Below are positions 15,967 to 24,625 of a DNA stretch of 53,538 nucleotides, in pieces. The notes under the pieces are model-generated. The model was not told the origin of the DNA. It searched no databases and saw only the letters and a program-made list of their open reading frames with translations. A program made the position numbers and the translations under genes. The first letter of the stretch is position 1. Every line of letters starts with the position of its first letter. The stretch comes from Nostoc indistinguendum CM1-VF10 (lineage in GTDB: Bacteria > Cyanobacteriota > Cyanobacteriia > Cyanobacteriales > Nostocaceae), in assembly GCA_019359215.1 (NCBI GenBank), contig JAHHHS010000046.1, positions 1 through 53,538 of the forward strand, read 5' to 3'.

Positions 15967-16359
15967 CTACGTCTTAAATCTCTCATCTACCGGAATTTGA
16001 TAGCCGTTGGCGAGGCGATTGGTCATGTTGGCAGTGGCTGCGATCGCCATGAGTTCCGCGAACATGGTATCATTCATGCCCTTGGCACGCGCCCCTGCTG
16101 TGTGCGAAGCAATGCAATACTCACAGCCATTGGTTGCACTCACAGCGATATAAATTAGTTCGCGCATCAGTGGATCAATCTCACCAGCACTGGTCATCAC
16201 TTCCTTCACCGCTTGCCAAGTTCGTTGCAAGGTAGGGGGATGATTGGCTATAGCTTTCCAAAAGTTATTGATATAGTCATTCTGGCGTGTGGCGCGGATG
16301 TCGTCATATACTGCGCGGACTTCGTCGCTGGCTTCTTCGTATTCAATCAGCTTAGTCAT
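15967..16359 (-). CDS. Carboxymuconolactone decarboxylase / AhpD-like protein
   Basis: A 130-residue CMD-family protein. The redox motif NGCEYCIASH (CxxC with a histidine three residues on) is at about 77-86, as in AhpD-type alkylhydroperoxidases, and the helices around MRELIYIAVSA match the family core. With CxxCxxxH it more likely acts in thiol-peroxide chemistry than as a true decarboxylase, but the substrate is unknown. A truncated alpha/beta hydrolase follows 55 bp downstream on the same strand. Upstream at 16387-16452 there are palindromic sequences that may be an operator. Start is the ATG at 16359. Confidence 0.85.
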   Translation of the reverse strand: MTKLIEYEEASDEVRAVYDDIRATRQNDYINNFWKAIANHPPTLQRTWQAVKEVMTSAGEIDPLMRELIYIAVSATNGCEYCIASHTAGARAKGMNDTMFAELMAIAATANMTNRLANGYQIPVDERFKT

Positions 16360-16386
16360 GAGTTGACAATCACTTCGCTAAGTAGT

Positions 16387-16452
16387 AATCCTATGGGATT
16401 TATCCTCATGCTTTTGGACTTATTTATTAGATACCAAAATGTAGGATACTAC
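16387..16452 (-). promoter_or_regulatory. Candidate operator region upstream of the CMD gene
   Basis: Two short palindromes lie in the 5' region: AATCC-TATG-GGATT (16387-16400) and GTAG-GATA-CTAC (16441-16452). On the coding strand, GTATCCTAC is followed by a GTATC half-site 6 bases later. The pattern suits a dimeric repressor such as an HxlR or MarR type, but no regulator gene is adjacent. Confidence 0.3.
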
Positions 16453-16469
16453 GTTTTTAACTCCGAACA

Positions 16470-17033
16470 TTAGCGGTGATAAAATTCGACCTCTTTTTCC
16501 AGAATCTTAATATCATACTTGCCAAAAAAATCGTGACCCAGTAAACCGATGCTTGCTTTTGGTGCGAGCGCTACCTGAAGATTATTGGCTGTAACTCCAC
16601 CTGCTGCAATAGATTTTACCTTACTGGTTGGGAATTCTATTTCCCTGCCATCGGCAATTTGAGCTTGGATTGTACCTGTAGCCTGGAGTTTAAGTGTATT
16701 CGCCATCCCTTGAGTGATAATGGTTCCACTAGAACCTGTATCTACAATCATTTCAAAGGTTTTTTTGTCATTAAAGGTAACGTCAATCACAGGAGTTCCA
16801 CCAAAGCGGCGTTTGACTGGGACTCGAAAAACTCTGTTGTTTGAAGGTGCGACTATATTATTGCCACAAAGCCTTCCCAATTCAACGGTTTTACCAGAGG
16901 AGGTTACCATGTAACATACTCCTGGATCGTCAGCTGTTGCCCGATGAGAGAATGCTAAAAATATCAGCGTCGGCATTAGTGCGATTGCAGCTAGGTTAAC
17001 GGTCGTAATCCAATGCCTCCAAGCATTCTTCAT
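16470..17033 (-). CDS. Retropepsin-like aspartic protease domain protein
   Basis: A 187-residue protein. Residues 1-34 form a signal peptide or anchor (LAAIALMPTLIFLAFS), so the domain is probably outside the cytoplasm. Residues about 75-187 form a single-lobe clan AA aspartyl protease: IVDTGSSGTIIT is the D-T-G active-site motif at about 96-107 and IGLLGHDFFGKYDI is the late conserved hydrophobic-GG-like motif. Such proteins act as dimers. Substrate and role are unknown. The motif spacing matches the TIGR02281 group. Start is ATG 17033, preceded by an A/T-rich leader with AGAAGAATC. The gene stands alone. Confidence 0.8.
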   Translation of the reverse strand: MKNAWRHWITTVNLAAIALMPTLIFLAFSHRATADDPGVCYMVTSSGKTVELGRLCGNNIVAPSNNRVFRVPVKRRFGGTPVIDVTFNDKKTFEMIVDTGSSGTIITQGMANTLKLQATGTIQAQIADGREIEFPTSKVKSIAAGGVTANNLQVALAPKASIGLLGHDFFGKYDIKILEKEVEFYHR

Positions 17034-17268
17034 GTTAGATTCTTCTCCAATTTTGCTGATATCTAGCCTAATAAAATGCCTAAACCCTTGCTATTAAAGG
17101 ATTCTTATACTTTAGATGCCTTTGCCCTGATAAAATTGCATCTTACTCAATACATTTTATCTAGGATTACTGATTAATAAATTAAAGATTAGGTAAAGAC
17201 ATGAGAAAACTACTTATAGCAGATTAAATTTGGCAGACTAAAAAGTTAGATAAGAGAAATTTGTTAGC

Positions 17269-18042
17269 TTATTCAAGGTTTGCTGCTGCATATACAGCAG
17301 TTGCGATCGCATTTTGAACAGCAATATCCTTTTGTTCTAAGATGATATTTTCACCAACAGTACGACCAGCTACTACACCGCAAACAGCAGCAGCAGCAAA
17401 ATTATACACTCCTGCCATTTTAAATAGTGTGCCGCATTCCATCTCATAATTCAAGATATTCAAGCGCCGATATTCTTCTGTAATACCATGCAGCGATCGC
17501 ATTAAATTTGGATTTGCAGAATCAGTGCGTTCTTGTCCTTCGTAAAAAGTATCAACTGATGCCGTGATTCCTATGTAATGTTCAACTTTTAATTCTCGCG
17601 CGGCTTCAACTAAAGCGACTGTGAGAAAAGGATCGGCTGCGGCTGGATACTCCATTGGTGCAATGTCATTTGCTGCACCTTGGCGACACAATGCTGCACT
17701 GCTAATAACAACGCTACCAACTGGTATATGCGGTTGAATTGATCCGCAAGTTCCAATGCGAATAATTTGCCGGATTCCTACTTGTACTAATTCGTTGACA
17801 ACAATACTTAATGAAGGCGCACCTATACCACTAGTAGCTGATAAGATGATGCGACCGTTAGGCAAATATCCTACATAGCTATTGAGTCCGCGATTTTCGG
17901 ACAACAAGCGCACATCTTGTAAAGAAGTTTGGGCAATGAGACGCGATCGCTCCGGGTCGCCAGATAATAAAGCAATGCTGGGAAGTGATGAACCTAAATC
18001 ATCTTGTCCAAAACCAATGTGATAAAAGTGTTTATTTGGCAT
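17269..18042 (-). CDS. Nucleoside phosphorylase, uridine phosphorylase type
   Basis: A 257-residue member of the PNP/UDP phosphorylase family 1, which splits nucleosides with phosphate to a base and ribose-1-phosphate. Seen are LLSGDPERS (phosphate-binding, residues about 26-34), IIRIGTCGSIQ (about 93-103), and NYEMECGTLF (about 197-206), where the E-M-E triad binds ribose. The TFYEGQ and AAVCGVVAGRT stretches fit uridine phosphorylase. Exact base specificity cannot be read. Together with the HIP1-rich codons this looks like a resident gene. It follows the 419-residue membrane protein gene by 11 bp on the same strand and may be co-transcribed with it. Confidence 0.85.
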   Translation of the reverse strand: MPNKHFYHIGFGQDDLGSSLPSIALLSGDPERSRLIAQTSLQDVRLLSENRGLNSYVGYLPNGRIILSATSGIGAPSLSIVVNELVQVGIRQIIRIGTCGSIQPHIPVGSVVISSAALCRQGAANDIAPMEYPAAADPFLTVALVEAARELKVEHYIGITASVDTFYEGQERTDSANPNLMRSLHGITEEYRRLNILNYEMECGTLFKMAGVYNFAAAAVCGVVAGRTVGENIILEQKDIAVQNAIATAVYAAANLE

Positions 18043-18053
18043 AGAGTGAAAGA

Positions 18054-19313
18054 TTAGCGATCGCCTTTGCTAAAGTCTAAATCATCTGCACCATTTTGCG
18101 AATCACTACTATTTACTTTATTTGGCAGTGTATTTAAAGCAATTGCACTATTAGCTAATTTTTTGTCCGGCATATTTAAACTATTTACATCAATTGATAA
18201 TTCATTATTAACTGGTTTATATTCAGAATTTTCTCGGTTTGCACCTGCTATCTCTTCTGCTTTGCCGATAAAATCCTTTGCAAGCCGTTCGCTAAAACCA
18301 ACAACGAATGCTATAACAAAAATTAAAGACCTTTGTTGATATTGAGATGATTCATGATTGGTAGTTGGATTTAGCTTGAAGACGCTGGGATTAATAAACA
18401 TTGATATTATTCCAGAATTAATTAAGGCTAAAAACAAAACAGCAAATGCTCCTCCGATCATTGGTTTAAAAGCACCCACAAGGAATGGAGTTAGTGGATC
18501 AGAATATTTTTTATTTTGAAATTCTTCAATTCTGATTAAAATACTGATAATGCTACCTAATGTTCCTGCCGAAATAGCTAGACTTAGTTGAAGGAGAAAT
18601 TCATTATACTTCTGATTTACAGATTGCCTTTTGCTGTATTGTGCATTTAATTCAGCAAGATTACTATTTAATGTTGTTAACTCTGTACTTTTGAATTCTG
18701 CATTCTTTTGTGATATTATACCTAATTCTTTAATTTCTTCTTTGGTTTGTTTTAACTTGTTAACATTAACATCAGGAGTAAAATTGTTGTTTTCTGATTG
18801 ATCTTTTTGTTCAGCTTTATTTTGAATTGCTTCTACCCGACTATCTGTATATTTTTGAATCTCTTTGATTTCATTTTGCAATGCTTTCTTATTGATATTA
18901 TAATTATTATTGTTGTAATAATTAACAACTTCTGAGAAAATCCAAAGCCCCGCAATAGAAGAAGAAGTAATTCCTCCATATATAAAAACGGCACTTATTA
19001 GTCCAAAAATTACTTTAGTCGTCGTTGATGGTGAACGATGAACTGATAAAAAGGGGTTGATGACAAATCCTGTAAGAGGATGTTCATATCTACAAACAAT
19101 TTGTTCAACGTCAAATCTAATAGCTTGAGCAATATTTATATTTGAGGATGATTCACAAAGAGCTTCTATTGCAAATATTAAAGCTTTAGAAAGTTCAGTC
19201 AGTTCTCTTTGAATTTTATCCCTATTATCAGGAATAACTATTCTCGGTATTTTGTTCCACCAAATATTTTGTGGTGTATTTTTATTAATCAGTTTTTGAA
19301 GTCTATTAAACAA
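18054..19313 (-). CDS. Multi-pass membrane protein with central coiled coil, uncharacterised
   Basis: A 419-residue protein from a TTG start; no ATG is available near the start. Membrane segments are seen at about 90-125 (TKVIFGLISAVFIYGGITSS), 235-260, 280-310 and 330-350. A charged coiled coil runs from about 135 to 235, rich in K, E, Q and N. The family is unknown to me. The same frame stays open upstream to about 19412 and remains protein-like (SSKQEGLVAAGKEISQIII), but with no standard start codon, so the true N-terminus may be longer or have been damaged. It is 11 bp from the phosphorylase gene. AT-rich codon use differs from most neighbours. Confidence 0.6.
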   Translation of the reverse strand: MFNRLQKLINKNTPQNIWWNKIPRIVIPDNRDKIQRELTELSKALIFAIEALCESSSNINIAQAIRFDVEQIVCRYEHPLTGFVINPFLSVHRSPSTTTKVIFGLISAVFIYGGITSSSIAGLWIFSEVVNYYNNNNYNINKKALQNEIKEIQKYTDSRVEAIQNKAEQKDQSENNNFTPDVNVNKLKQTKEEIKELGIISQKNAEFKSTELTTLNSNLAELNAQYSKRQSVNQKYNEFLLQLSLAISAGTLGSIISILIRIEEFQNKKYSDPLTPFLVGAFKPMIGGAFAVLFLALINSGIISMFINPSVFKLNPTTNHESSQYQQRSLIFVIAFVVGFSERLAKDFIGKAEEIAGANRENSEYKPVNNELSIDVNSLNMPDKKLANSAIALNTLPNKVNSSDSQNGADDLDFSKGDR

Positions 19314-19425
19314 TATAATTATTTGAGATATTTCTTTTCCTGCTGCTACTAATCCTTCTTGTTTACTTGAATCTGCAAAGTTATTTAAATTATTTTTATA
19401 AAAATCTTATTCACTCTAGTAATAA

Positions 19426-19737
19426 TTAACGTCTGTCTCTAATTAAATCTTCTATAGCTCGCTCCCAATACCACTGCTCGCTTTTCCCTGGATATTGCCT
19501 TCTAGCAACTGTAATAAGGCGTTGGCAAGCATCACGATCTCCTTGCAGCATACTTATTAATTGTGATTGAGTGTAGTTATCTACACTTGTAGTAGTTTTC
19601 GGCTGAGTAAATTGTTTTTGCGGATTACGATTGTTACTGCTTGGCTTTTGGTTTTTCATTTCTTGGAAAAGGCTTAAAATTAGTAATCCTAAACCTACGA
19701 TGATGACAATCGGTGTAAGGGTTATTAAAATTTCCAT
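19426..19737 (-). CDS. Small membrane-anchored protein, uncharacterised
   Basis: A 103-residue protein. Residues 3-24 form one membrane segment (ILITLTPIVIIVGLGLLILS). A polar, N/Q/T-rich linker follows. The C-terminal 45 residues (QLISMLQGDRDACQRLITVA, then RRQYPGKSEQWYWERAIEDL) form a compact charged domain that I recall as a recurrent module of small cyanobacterial proteins, but it has no known function. It is codirectional with and 112 bp upstream of the 419-residue membrane protein, so the two may work together. Confidence 0.6.
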   Translation of the reverse strand: MEILITLTPIVIIVGLGLLILSLFQEMKNQKPSSNNRNPQKQFTQPKTTTSVDNYTQSQLISMLQGDRDACQRLITVARRQYPGKSEQWYWERAIEDLIRDRR

Positions 19738-19876
19738 TATGAGATGAGTTGGTAGAGCAACTCAATCTAAGATGCTGGATTTTCCCTGTTAATAACATCG
19801 GGGAATTCCACATCTAAGAGTCAAAGTTATTAAACTAATCTTTTCATCAAATCCAATTTTTGCCTGCCAGTAATAC

Positions 19877-19911
19877 CAATTCACAATTCGCAATTCGCAA
19901 TTCGCAATTAA
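19877..19911. repeat. Heptanucleotide array (CAATTCG)n, five units
   Basis: CAATTCA, CAATTCG three times, CAATTAA, downstream of acsF and upstream of the small membrane protein gene. Confidence 0.7.
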
Positions 19912-20016
19912 AAAACTTAAATATAGCAATGCTTTCAAGGTTTACATCTGTATCAGATTTTTCGTGAAATGGTATAAGTTACCGATCGCACTACCAATCA
20001 CCTGTAATATTTAAGA

Positions 20017-20050
20017 CAAAAAAAGTGGCTCTGCAATCAGCAGAACCACT
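20017..20050 (-). terminator. Terminator of acsF
   Basis: Read on the minus strand, AGTGGTTCTGC pairs with the GC(A)GAGCCACT arm and is followed directly by a run of seven T. It is 26 bp after the acsF stop codon. Confidence 0.85.
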
Positions 20051-20075
20051 AAAGCTTTCGCAAACCTGTTTTAAC

Positions 20076-21152
20076 TTAACGAACTGCCCCTTGAGCAGAA
20101 ACAGTATCAATCGGCTTCATCAGGTACAGCCGCAATAACTGCCAGCCATTGGAGATGTAAAGTGGCAGTTTCTGGAAGATTTGCAGGAATTTGGGAGTGC
20201 TGGAGTTAGCGATCGCACCCAGCTTCTCGTTATTACTGATACAAGTATCCAAGCGCTGATAAAACTCTGGATTTTCTACATCCAGCATCAGTGGGAACAC
20301 TCTACCTGCGTTTTCATTAGTCTTCTTAATTACATGGATGTCGTATTCCCGTGCATCCAATCCAAGGGTGGCATAAAAGTCCTTGCGTTGGATGTCATTG
20401 AGATACATTGTCGCAAACACCGACAACAGGAAGAACCGACTCCACAGCCGTGCTTTCCAATCATTCAATATTTGCGGCTGGGATTTCATGATCGCATCAA
20501 AGAAATCACCGTGACGGTTTTCATCTTGACACCAGTTCTCAAAGAACCGGAAGATTGGATAAACCCGGTCTTCGGGATGTGCTTCTAAATGGCGATAAAT
20601 GGTGATGTAGCGCCAATAACCGATCTTCTCAGAAAGATAAGTAGCGTAGAAGATGAATTTCGGTTTAAAGAAGGTATAACTGCGACTCTTAGTCAAAAAC
20701 CCTAAATCTAGGGACAGATTAAAGTCCGACAAGGCTTTGTTCAAAAAGCCAGCGTGACGTGCTTCATCTCGTGACATCAAGTTAAAACACTCTGCCAAGA
20801 CGGGGCTTTTGCCTTTCAAGCGACGACCAAGTTCTTTATACAGCAAAAAGCCGGAAAACTCTGCCGTACACGAGCGTTCTAGAAACTCAACGAACAATCG
20901 GCGAGTTTCCCCGTCAATATGATCCCAGGATTGTTCAAACTCGGCATCCCGAACAAAGTGATGGCGGTTGTAGTCGGTGCGAAACTCTTCGAGAATGGCT
21001 TGTAACTCGTCTTCATTGACGGAAATATCCATCCGCGCCATTTCATCAAAATCGGTAGTATAAAACCGAGGTGTTAACAGGGTTTCTTTTGCCGGGACTT
21101 TAATCCCTGGCCGGATTTCTTCAAAGCCTGGTTTTTTGAGGGAATCTACCAT
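20076..21152 (-). CDS. acsF: Mg-protoporphyrin IX monomethyl ester (oxidative) cyclase
   Basis: A 358-residue aerobic cyclase that forms the isocyclic ring of chlorophyll, using O2 and a di-iron centre. The iron-ligand motifs are visible: the first glutamate region ERSCTAEFSGFLLYKELGRR (about 93-112), SRDEARHAGF (E-x-x-H, about 127-136) and FENWCQDENRHGDFF (about 203-217). The length matches the AcsF/ChlE family. Start ATG 21152, with a TTGATTGCTC leader. A strong terminator follows. Many cyanobacteria have two AcsF forms, one for low oxygen; from the sequence alone I cannot tell which this is. Its membrane partner Ycf54 is not in the window. Confidence 0.97.
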   Translation of the reverse strand: MVDSLKKPGFEEIRPGIKVPAKETLLTPRFYTTDFDEMARMDISVNEDELQAILEEFRTDYNRHHFVRDAEFEQSWDHIDGETRRLFVEFLERSCTAEFSGFLLYKELGRRLKGKSPVLAECFNLMSRDEARHAGFLNKALSDFNLSLDLGFLTKSRSYTFFKPKFIFYATYLSEKIGYWRYITIYRHLEAHPEDRVYPIFRFFENWCQDENRHGDFFDAIMKSQPQILNDWKARLWSRFFLLSVFATMYLNDIQRKDFYATLGLDAREYDIHVIKKTNENAGRVFPLMLDVENPEFYQRLDTCISNNEKLGAIANSSTPKFLQIFQKLPLYISNGWQLLRLYLMKPIDTVSAQGAVR

Positions 21153-21574
21153 GTCTTGATTGCTCTTTCGTCTTTATTATCTTAAGTAGACCCTTTGGGT
21201 TCCGCAGTTCCTCATGGGGGAAACCCCCAATATCGGAATGCCTCACCAGAAAGCTAAGGGTAATGTTCTGTTAAGGCGTAACAGCCGACAATAATGCAAT
21301 TGTATAAAGTTTAGTCTACCAAGGTGCGGGTTAGAAATTTGTAAGCAAAAGATTAAGAGTTGCAACAATCATTCAATATTTGCGGAACCAAGAATTGCGG
21401 ATTAGTAGTCAGATAAACGTAGTTCCGCGATCAGCACTGTTTCGATCAAGTGGAGTAGCACGCACTTATTTTACTCTTAAAGCATTACTATCTCAGTAAT
21501 TTTTTGTAGTTGCTACTACAATATGGGACACCCATCTTAAACAACAAGAGCAAATCCAAAGGGTTGAAAACAAG
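21153..21574. other. Promoter region between acsF and the TM2 gene
   Basis: Holds the two divergent promoters, not resolved. The only clear structure is the hairpin TGGGGG-AAA-CCCCCA at 21215-21229, which is GC-rich and lies in the acsF leader, about 65 bp upstream of its start. Confidence 0.45.
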
Positions 21575-22069
21575 ATGAATCTTGAAAACAATCAGCAGAA
21601 AGACCGACTTCTTGTCTCTTACATTTTGTGTGCAGTTGGATTTATGGGGGTGGGAGGATTGCACCGTTTCTACAATGGCAAGATCGGGACTGGTTTGTTT
21701 TGGCTGTTGACTGGTGGTGTATTTGGTATAGGGCAGATCGTGGATTTGCTCTTTATCCCCAATATCGTTGACGAATACGAACAAAAGCTGAGACTAAAAG
21801 CAGGTGTATCTCCCTTCGGTGTGCCGTTGAATCAAGCAGTGGTTACCTCTCAAGTTCACCCTCCAACAGGAAACCAACTGATGATTAAACTGATTGAAGC
21901 GGCGGAAAGTAAGGGTGGTATTTTAACTGTCACTCAAGGCGTTAAATTCACGGGCGCTAGCTTTGCTGAAGTAGAAGCTACTCTCAATGAGATGTACAAA
22001 TCAGGTTATGTAAAAATAGATAACGACCCCAATACTGGAGCCGTTATCTACCATTTCCACGAACTTTAA
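21575..22069 (+). CDS. TM2-domain membrane protein
   Basis: A 164-residue protein. Residues about 10-60 form a TM2 domain: two short membrane segments separated by a GGLHRFYNGKIGTGLFWLLT block with the GxHRFY signature. Residues 95-164 form a soluble, probably winged-helix-like domain (LIEAAESKGGILTVTQGVKF, then EVEATLNEMYKSGYV). Such combinations are common in cyanobacteria and have no settled function. The GVGGLHRFYNG motif is unambiguous. The gene is followed by a heptamer array that separates it from convergent DUF2996. Confidence 0.8.
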   Translation: MNLENNQQKDRLLVSYILCAVGFMGVGGLHRFYNGKIGTGLFWLLTGGVFGIGQIVDLLFIPNIVDEYEQKLRLKAGVSPFGVPLNQAVVTSQVHPPTGNQLMIKLIEAAESKGGILTVTQGVKFTGASFAEVEATLNEMYKSGYVKIDNDPNTGAVIYHFHEL

Positions 22070-22070
22070 A

Positions 22071-22138
22071 TTGTCATTTTGTCATTTTTCAGTTGTCCTT
22101 TGTTCAAAACCCAATGACTAATGACCAATGACTAATTT
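22071..22138. repeat. Heptanucleotide array spanning a convergent junction
   Basis: CCAATGA, CTAATGA, CCAATGA, CTAATTT (22111-22138) is preceded by TTGTCAT-type units in the opposite sense. The DUF2996 stop codon (22132-22134) lies in the last unit. Confidence 0.65.
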
Positions 22139-22794
22139 ATACCTAACCACTTTTGACCACCCAAGCGCTGAACTAAGCCATATACCAACAAATCGAGTGT
22201 AATTTTACGCTCATCGATTAAGAATGACTCAAGAGTGCTAGGTTTTTTCCCTTCATTACAGGAAAATCCCTTTTTCCCTTGAATATCTTCTTCAGGGAAA
22301 TACAGGTTAAACTGACGCTGACCTGTTTCTTTCCAACTGCCGATAATTTGCCAGCATTCTTCAGCAGATTCAAAGCCAGTGATTGGCACTTTCTGCTTGG
22401 CAAAAGACACCTGTAAATCTTGCACACCTTGTTGAGTGATCGCTTTTTGTAAAGCTGGTAAGTAGTCTTGCTCAATAAACTCTACAAATGGCTTATCTTC
22501 AACAGATGGGGCTTTTTCCTTTTTAGCGGCTTTCGCTGCGGCGGCTGGTTTTTCTCCTGTTGCGGCGGCTGCTGCGGGTTTTTCTCGCTTGGGTGATGCA
22601 GCAGCTGGTTTAGCAGCATTGGGGTTATCTTCGGAGTTTGCAGCTTTAGGGTCTGGCGCGTTAGCAGTAGGAAGGTCTGTAGCTTCGGGTGAGTCTGTAC
22701 TAGGAGCGTGTTCTTCAGCCACACTAGGAGCTTGCTTGTCAACAGTGCTGGGAGCTACTTCTCCCGCTTGATTGTGATTGGTTGGGTCTGCCAT
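22132..22794 (-). CDS. DUF2996 family protein
   Basis: A 220-residue protein with a disordered first half rich in A, P, E and K (residues 1-105, with repeated KPAAAA-type stretches) and a folded C-terminal domain from about 105 (PFVEFIEQDYLPALQKAITQ onwards, with RQFNLYFPEEDIQGKKGFSC). This domain is the cyanobacterial/plastid DUF2996 family; no function is established. The stop codon is in the heptamer array. The ATG at 22794 is preceded by GATTGACCTGAGCA and no strong ribosome site. A copy of the 38-bp dispersed repeat lies about 80 bp upstream. Confidence 0.8.
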   Translation of the reverse strand: MADPTNHNQAGEVAPSTVDKQAPSVAEEHAPSTDSPEATDLPTANAPDPKAANSEDNPNAAKPAAASPKREKPAAAAATGEKPAAAAKAAKKEKAPSVEDKPFVEFIEQDYLPALQKAITQQGVQDLQVSFAKQKVPITGFESAEECWQIIGSWKETGQRQFNLYFPEEDIQGKKGFSCNEGKKPSTLESFLIDERKITLDLLVYGLVQRLGGQKWLGIN

Positions 22795-22872
22795 TGCTCA
22801 GGTCAATCCTTTAATCTAGCTTTTGGAGCGATCGCTCACCTTGAGGTATCGGGTATTTTTATTTTGACATAC

Positions 22873-22910
22873 TAGTACGTTATGGCGTAAATAGAGCAAC
22901 CATTGAAAAT
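22873..22910. repeat. Dispersed intergenic repeat, copy B
   Basis: Second copy of the 38-bp repeat at 2223-2260, in the same orientation. Confidence 0.6.
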
Positions 22911-23077
22911 CTTTAAAGAGTTGATTCCATAATACTTTTGACTTTTGACTTCCGCCTTGCGGTACTAGGCAGTTGAGGCTGCGGAATGTGCGCTAAAGCT
23001 AGAGGCATTGTTAAAAAAAGGAAAATGTAAGAATGCAAGTATGTAGATCGATAATTTAGGTAAGCGAAAAATCTGTT

Positions 23078-24511
23078 ATGCAGACTATTGAGAAAAAGTC
23101 AACAATAAAAGCCTGGGCAGGTGCGATCGCAAAATCGGCAAAAGAATTTCCCGCTACCCAATTGCCAATTCTTTCTGGGAAAATTCCAGATAACTTGCGT
23201 GGCACACTTTACCGCAATGGGCCCGCACGCCTAGAACGCGGTGGCATTCACATGGGACACTGGTTTGATGGAGATGGAGCAATTCTGGCTGTAAATTTTA
23301 CCGATGCAATTGCAACCGGGGTTTATCGCTACGTGCAAACCTCTGGTTATCAAGAAGAAGCCGCAGCAGGTAAACTAGTCTACGGCAATTATGGCATGAC
23401 TGCACCAGGCCCAATTTGGAATCAATGGCAAAAGCCCATCAAGAATGCTGCCAACACCTCGGTGCTAGCACTTCCAGATAAACTTTTGGCACTATGGGAA
23501 GGTGGTAAACCCTACGCCCTCGATTTACAAACTTTAGAAACTTCAGGTGAAGATGATTTAGGGGGGTTAACTGAAGGATTAAACTATTCTGCACATTATA
23601 AGCGTGATAAGCAAACAGGGGAAATTTTTAATTTTGGCATTAGCCCTGGATTAAATGCAACGCTTAATATTTACAAAAGCGATTCAACTGGGAGGATTAT
23701 CCAACAAGCCGCATATCAATTAGATGGTGTGCCATTAGTGCATGATTTTGTTTTAGCAGGACAGTATCTTGTATTTTTCATTCCACCAGTGCGGTTGAAT
23801 GTCTTACCTCTGCTAATAGGAATAAGCAACTATAGTGATTCGCTAGAGTGGCAACCTAAATTAGGAACTCAGATTTTAGCTATTGATCGGGAAACCCTAT
23901 CTGTGGTGAGTCGTGGAGAAACCGAACCTTGGTTCCAATGGCATTTTGCTAACGGTTATGTAGATGCTAGCGGTTCAGTGATTGTGGATATCGCCCGTTA
24001 TGAAGATTTTCAAACTAACCAGTATCTCAAGGAAGTAGCGACAGGTAAGACTCACACCGTAGCTAAAAGTACATTAACGCGAGTTCATCTGCATCCTCAA
24101 ACTGGCAAAGTTACCTCAATTCAACCCCTATTAAACGGACATTGTGAATTTCCGAATGTACCACAGCAAAACGTGGGGAAAGCTTCCCGTTACACATATA
24201 TGTCAAAATCCCGTTCAGGAAAAGATATTAGCCAAGAAATATTAAATGCGATCGCTCGTTTTGATCACAAGACCGAAACCCTCACCGAAGCAGACTTTGG
24301 AGAAAACCGTTATCCTTCAGAACCCGTCTTTGCCCAAAATACCCAAAATCCTGCACAAGGTTGGGTACTAACTGTTGTCTACGATGGGAATTCTCATAGT
24401 AGCGAAGTTTGGGTATTTGATAGCGATCGCCTGGATGCCGAACCCGTTTGTAAACTAGGATTACCCAGCGTCATCCCTCACAGCTTCCACGGCACTTGGA
24501 ACCCAGCCTAA
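23078..24511 (+). CDS. Carotenoid cleavage oxygenase (RPE65 family)
   Basis: A 477-residue non-haem iron oxygenase of the carotenoid/apocarotenoid cleavage family. N-terminal LRGTLYRNGPARLERGG and HWFDGDGAILAVNF (about 46-75) are family hallmarks. The four iron-binding histidines expected in the seven-bladed propeller are probably those in NYSAHYKRD, VPLVHDFVL, WFQWHFANG and near the end PHSFHGTW. With no signal peptide it is cytosolic or membrane-associated. Nostoc-type species have several such enzymes that differ in substrate (beta-carotene versus apocarotenals); which one this is cannot be told here. It stands alone, followed by a strong hairpin. Confidence 0.92.
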   Translation: MQTIEKKSTIKAWAGAIAKSAKEFPATQLPILSGKIPDNLRGTLYRNGPARLERGGIHMGHWFDGDGAILAVNFTDAIATGVYRYVQTSGYQEEAAAGKLVYGNYGMTAPGPIWNQWQKPIKNAANTSVLALPDKLLALWEGGKPYALDLQTLETSGEDDLGGLTEGLNYSAHYKRDKQTGEIFNFGISPGLNATLNIYKSDSTGRIIQQAAYQLDGVPLVHDFVLAGQYLVFFIPPVRLNVLPLLIGISNYSDSLEWQPKLGTQILAIDRETLSVVSRGETEPWFQWHFANGYVDASGSVIVDIARYEDFQTNQYLKEVATGKTHTVAKSTLTRVHLHPQTGKVTSIQPLLNGHCEFPNVPQQNVGKASRYTYMSKSRSGKDISQEILNAIARFDHKTETLTEADFGENRYPSEPVFAQNTQNPAQGWVLTVVYDGNSHSSEVWVFDSDRLDAEPVCKLGLPSVIPHSFHGTWNPA

Positions 24512-24567
24512 TAAACCCTCCGCGTTACCTTTGCGTTAAAAAAACAACGCTACAGTAAAAACCAATA

Positions 24568-24595
24568 GCATTGATCAGACATATCTGATCAATGC
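24568..24595. other. Perfect 12-bp hairpin with tetraloop
   Basis: GCATTGATCAGA (24568-24579) and TCTGATCAATGC (24584-24595) are perfect inverted arms around CATA. No T run follows on the plus strand. It lies between the carotenoid oxygenase and Uma2 genes. Confidence 0.65.
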
Positions 24596-24625
24596 AAAAT
24601 CAAAAATTCCAAAGAATCTTGTCCT

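Noticed and set aside
22482..22771. Frames within the DUF2996 gene on both strands
   Set aside because: Low-complexity shadows of the alanine/proline-rich N-terminal half.
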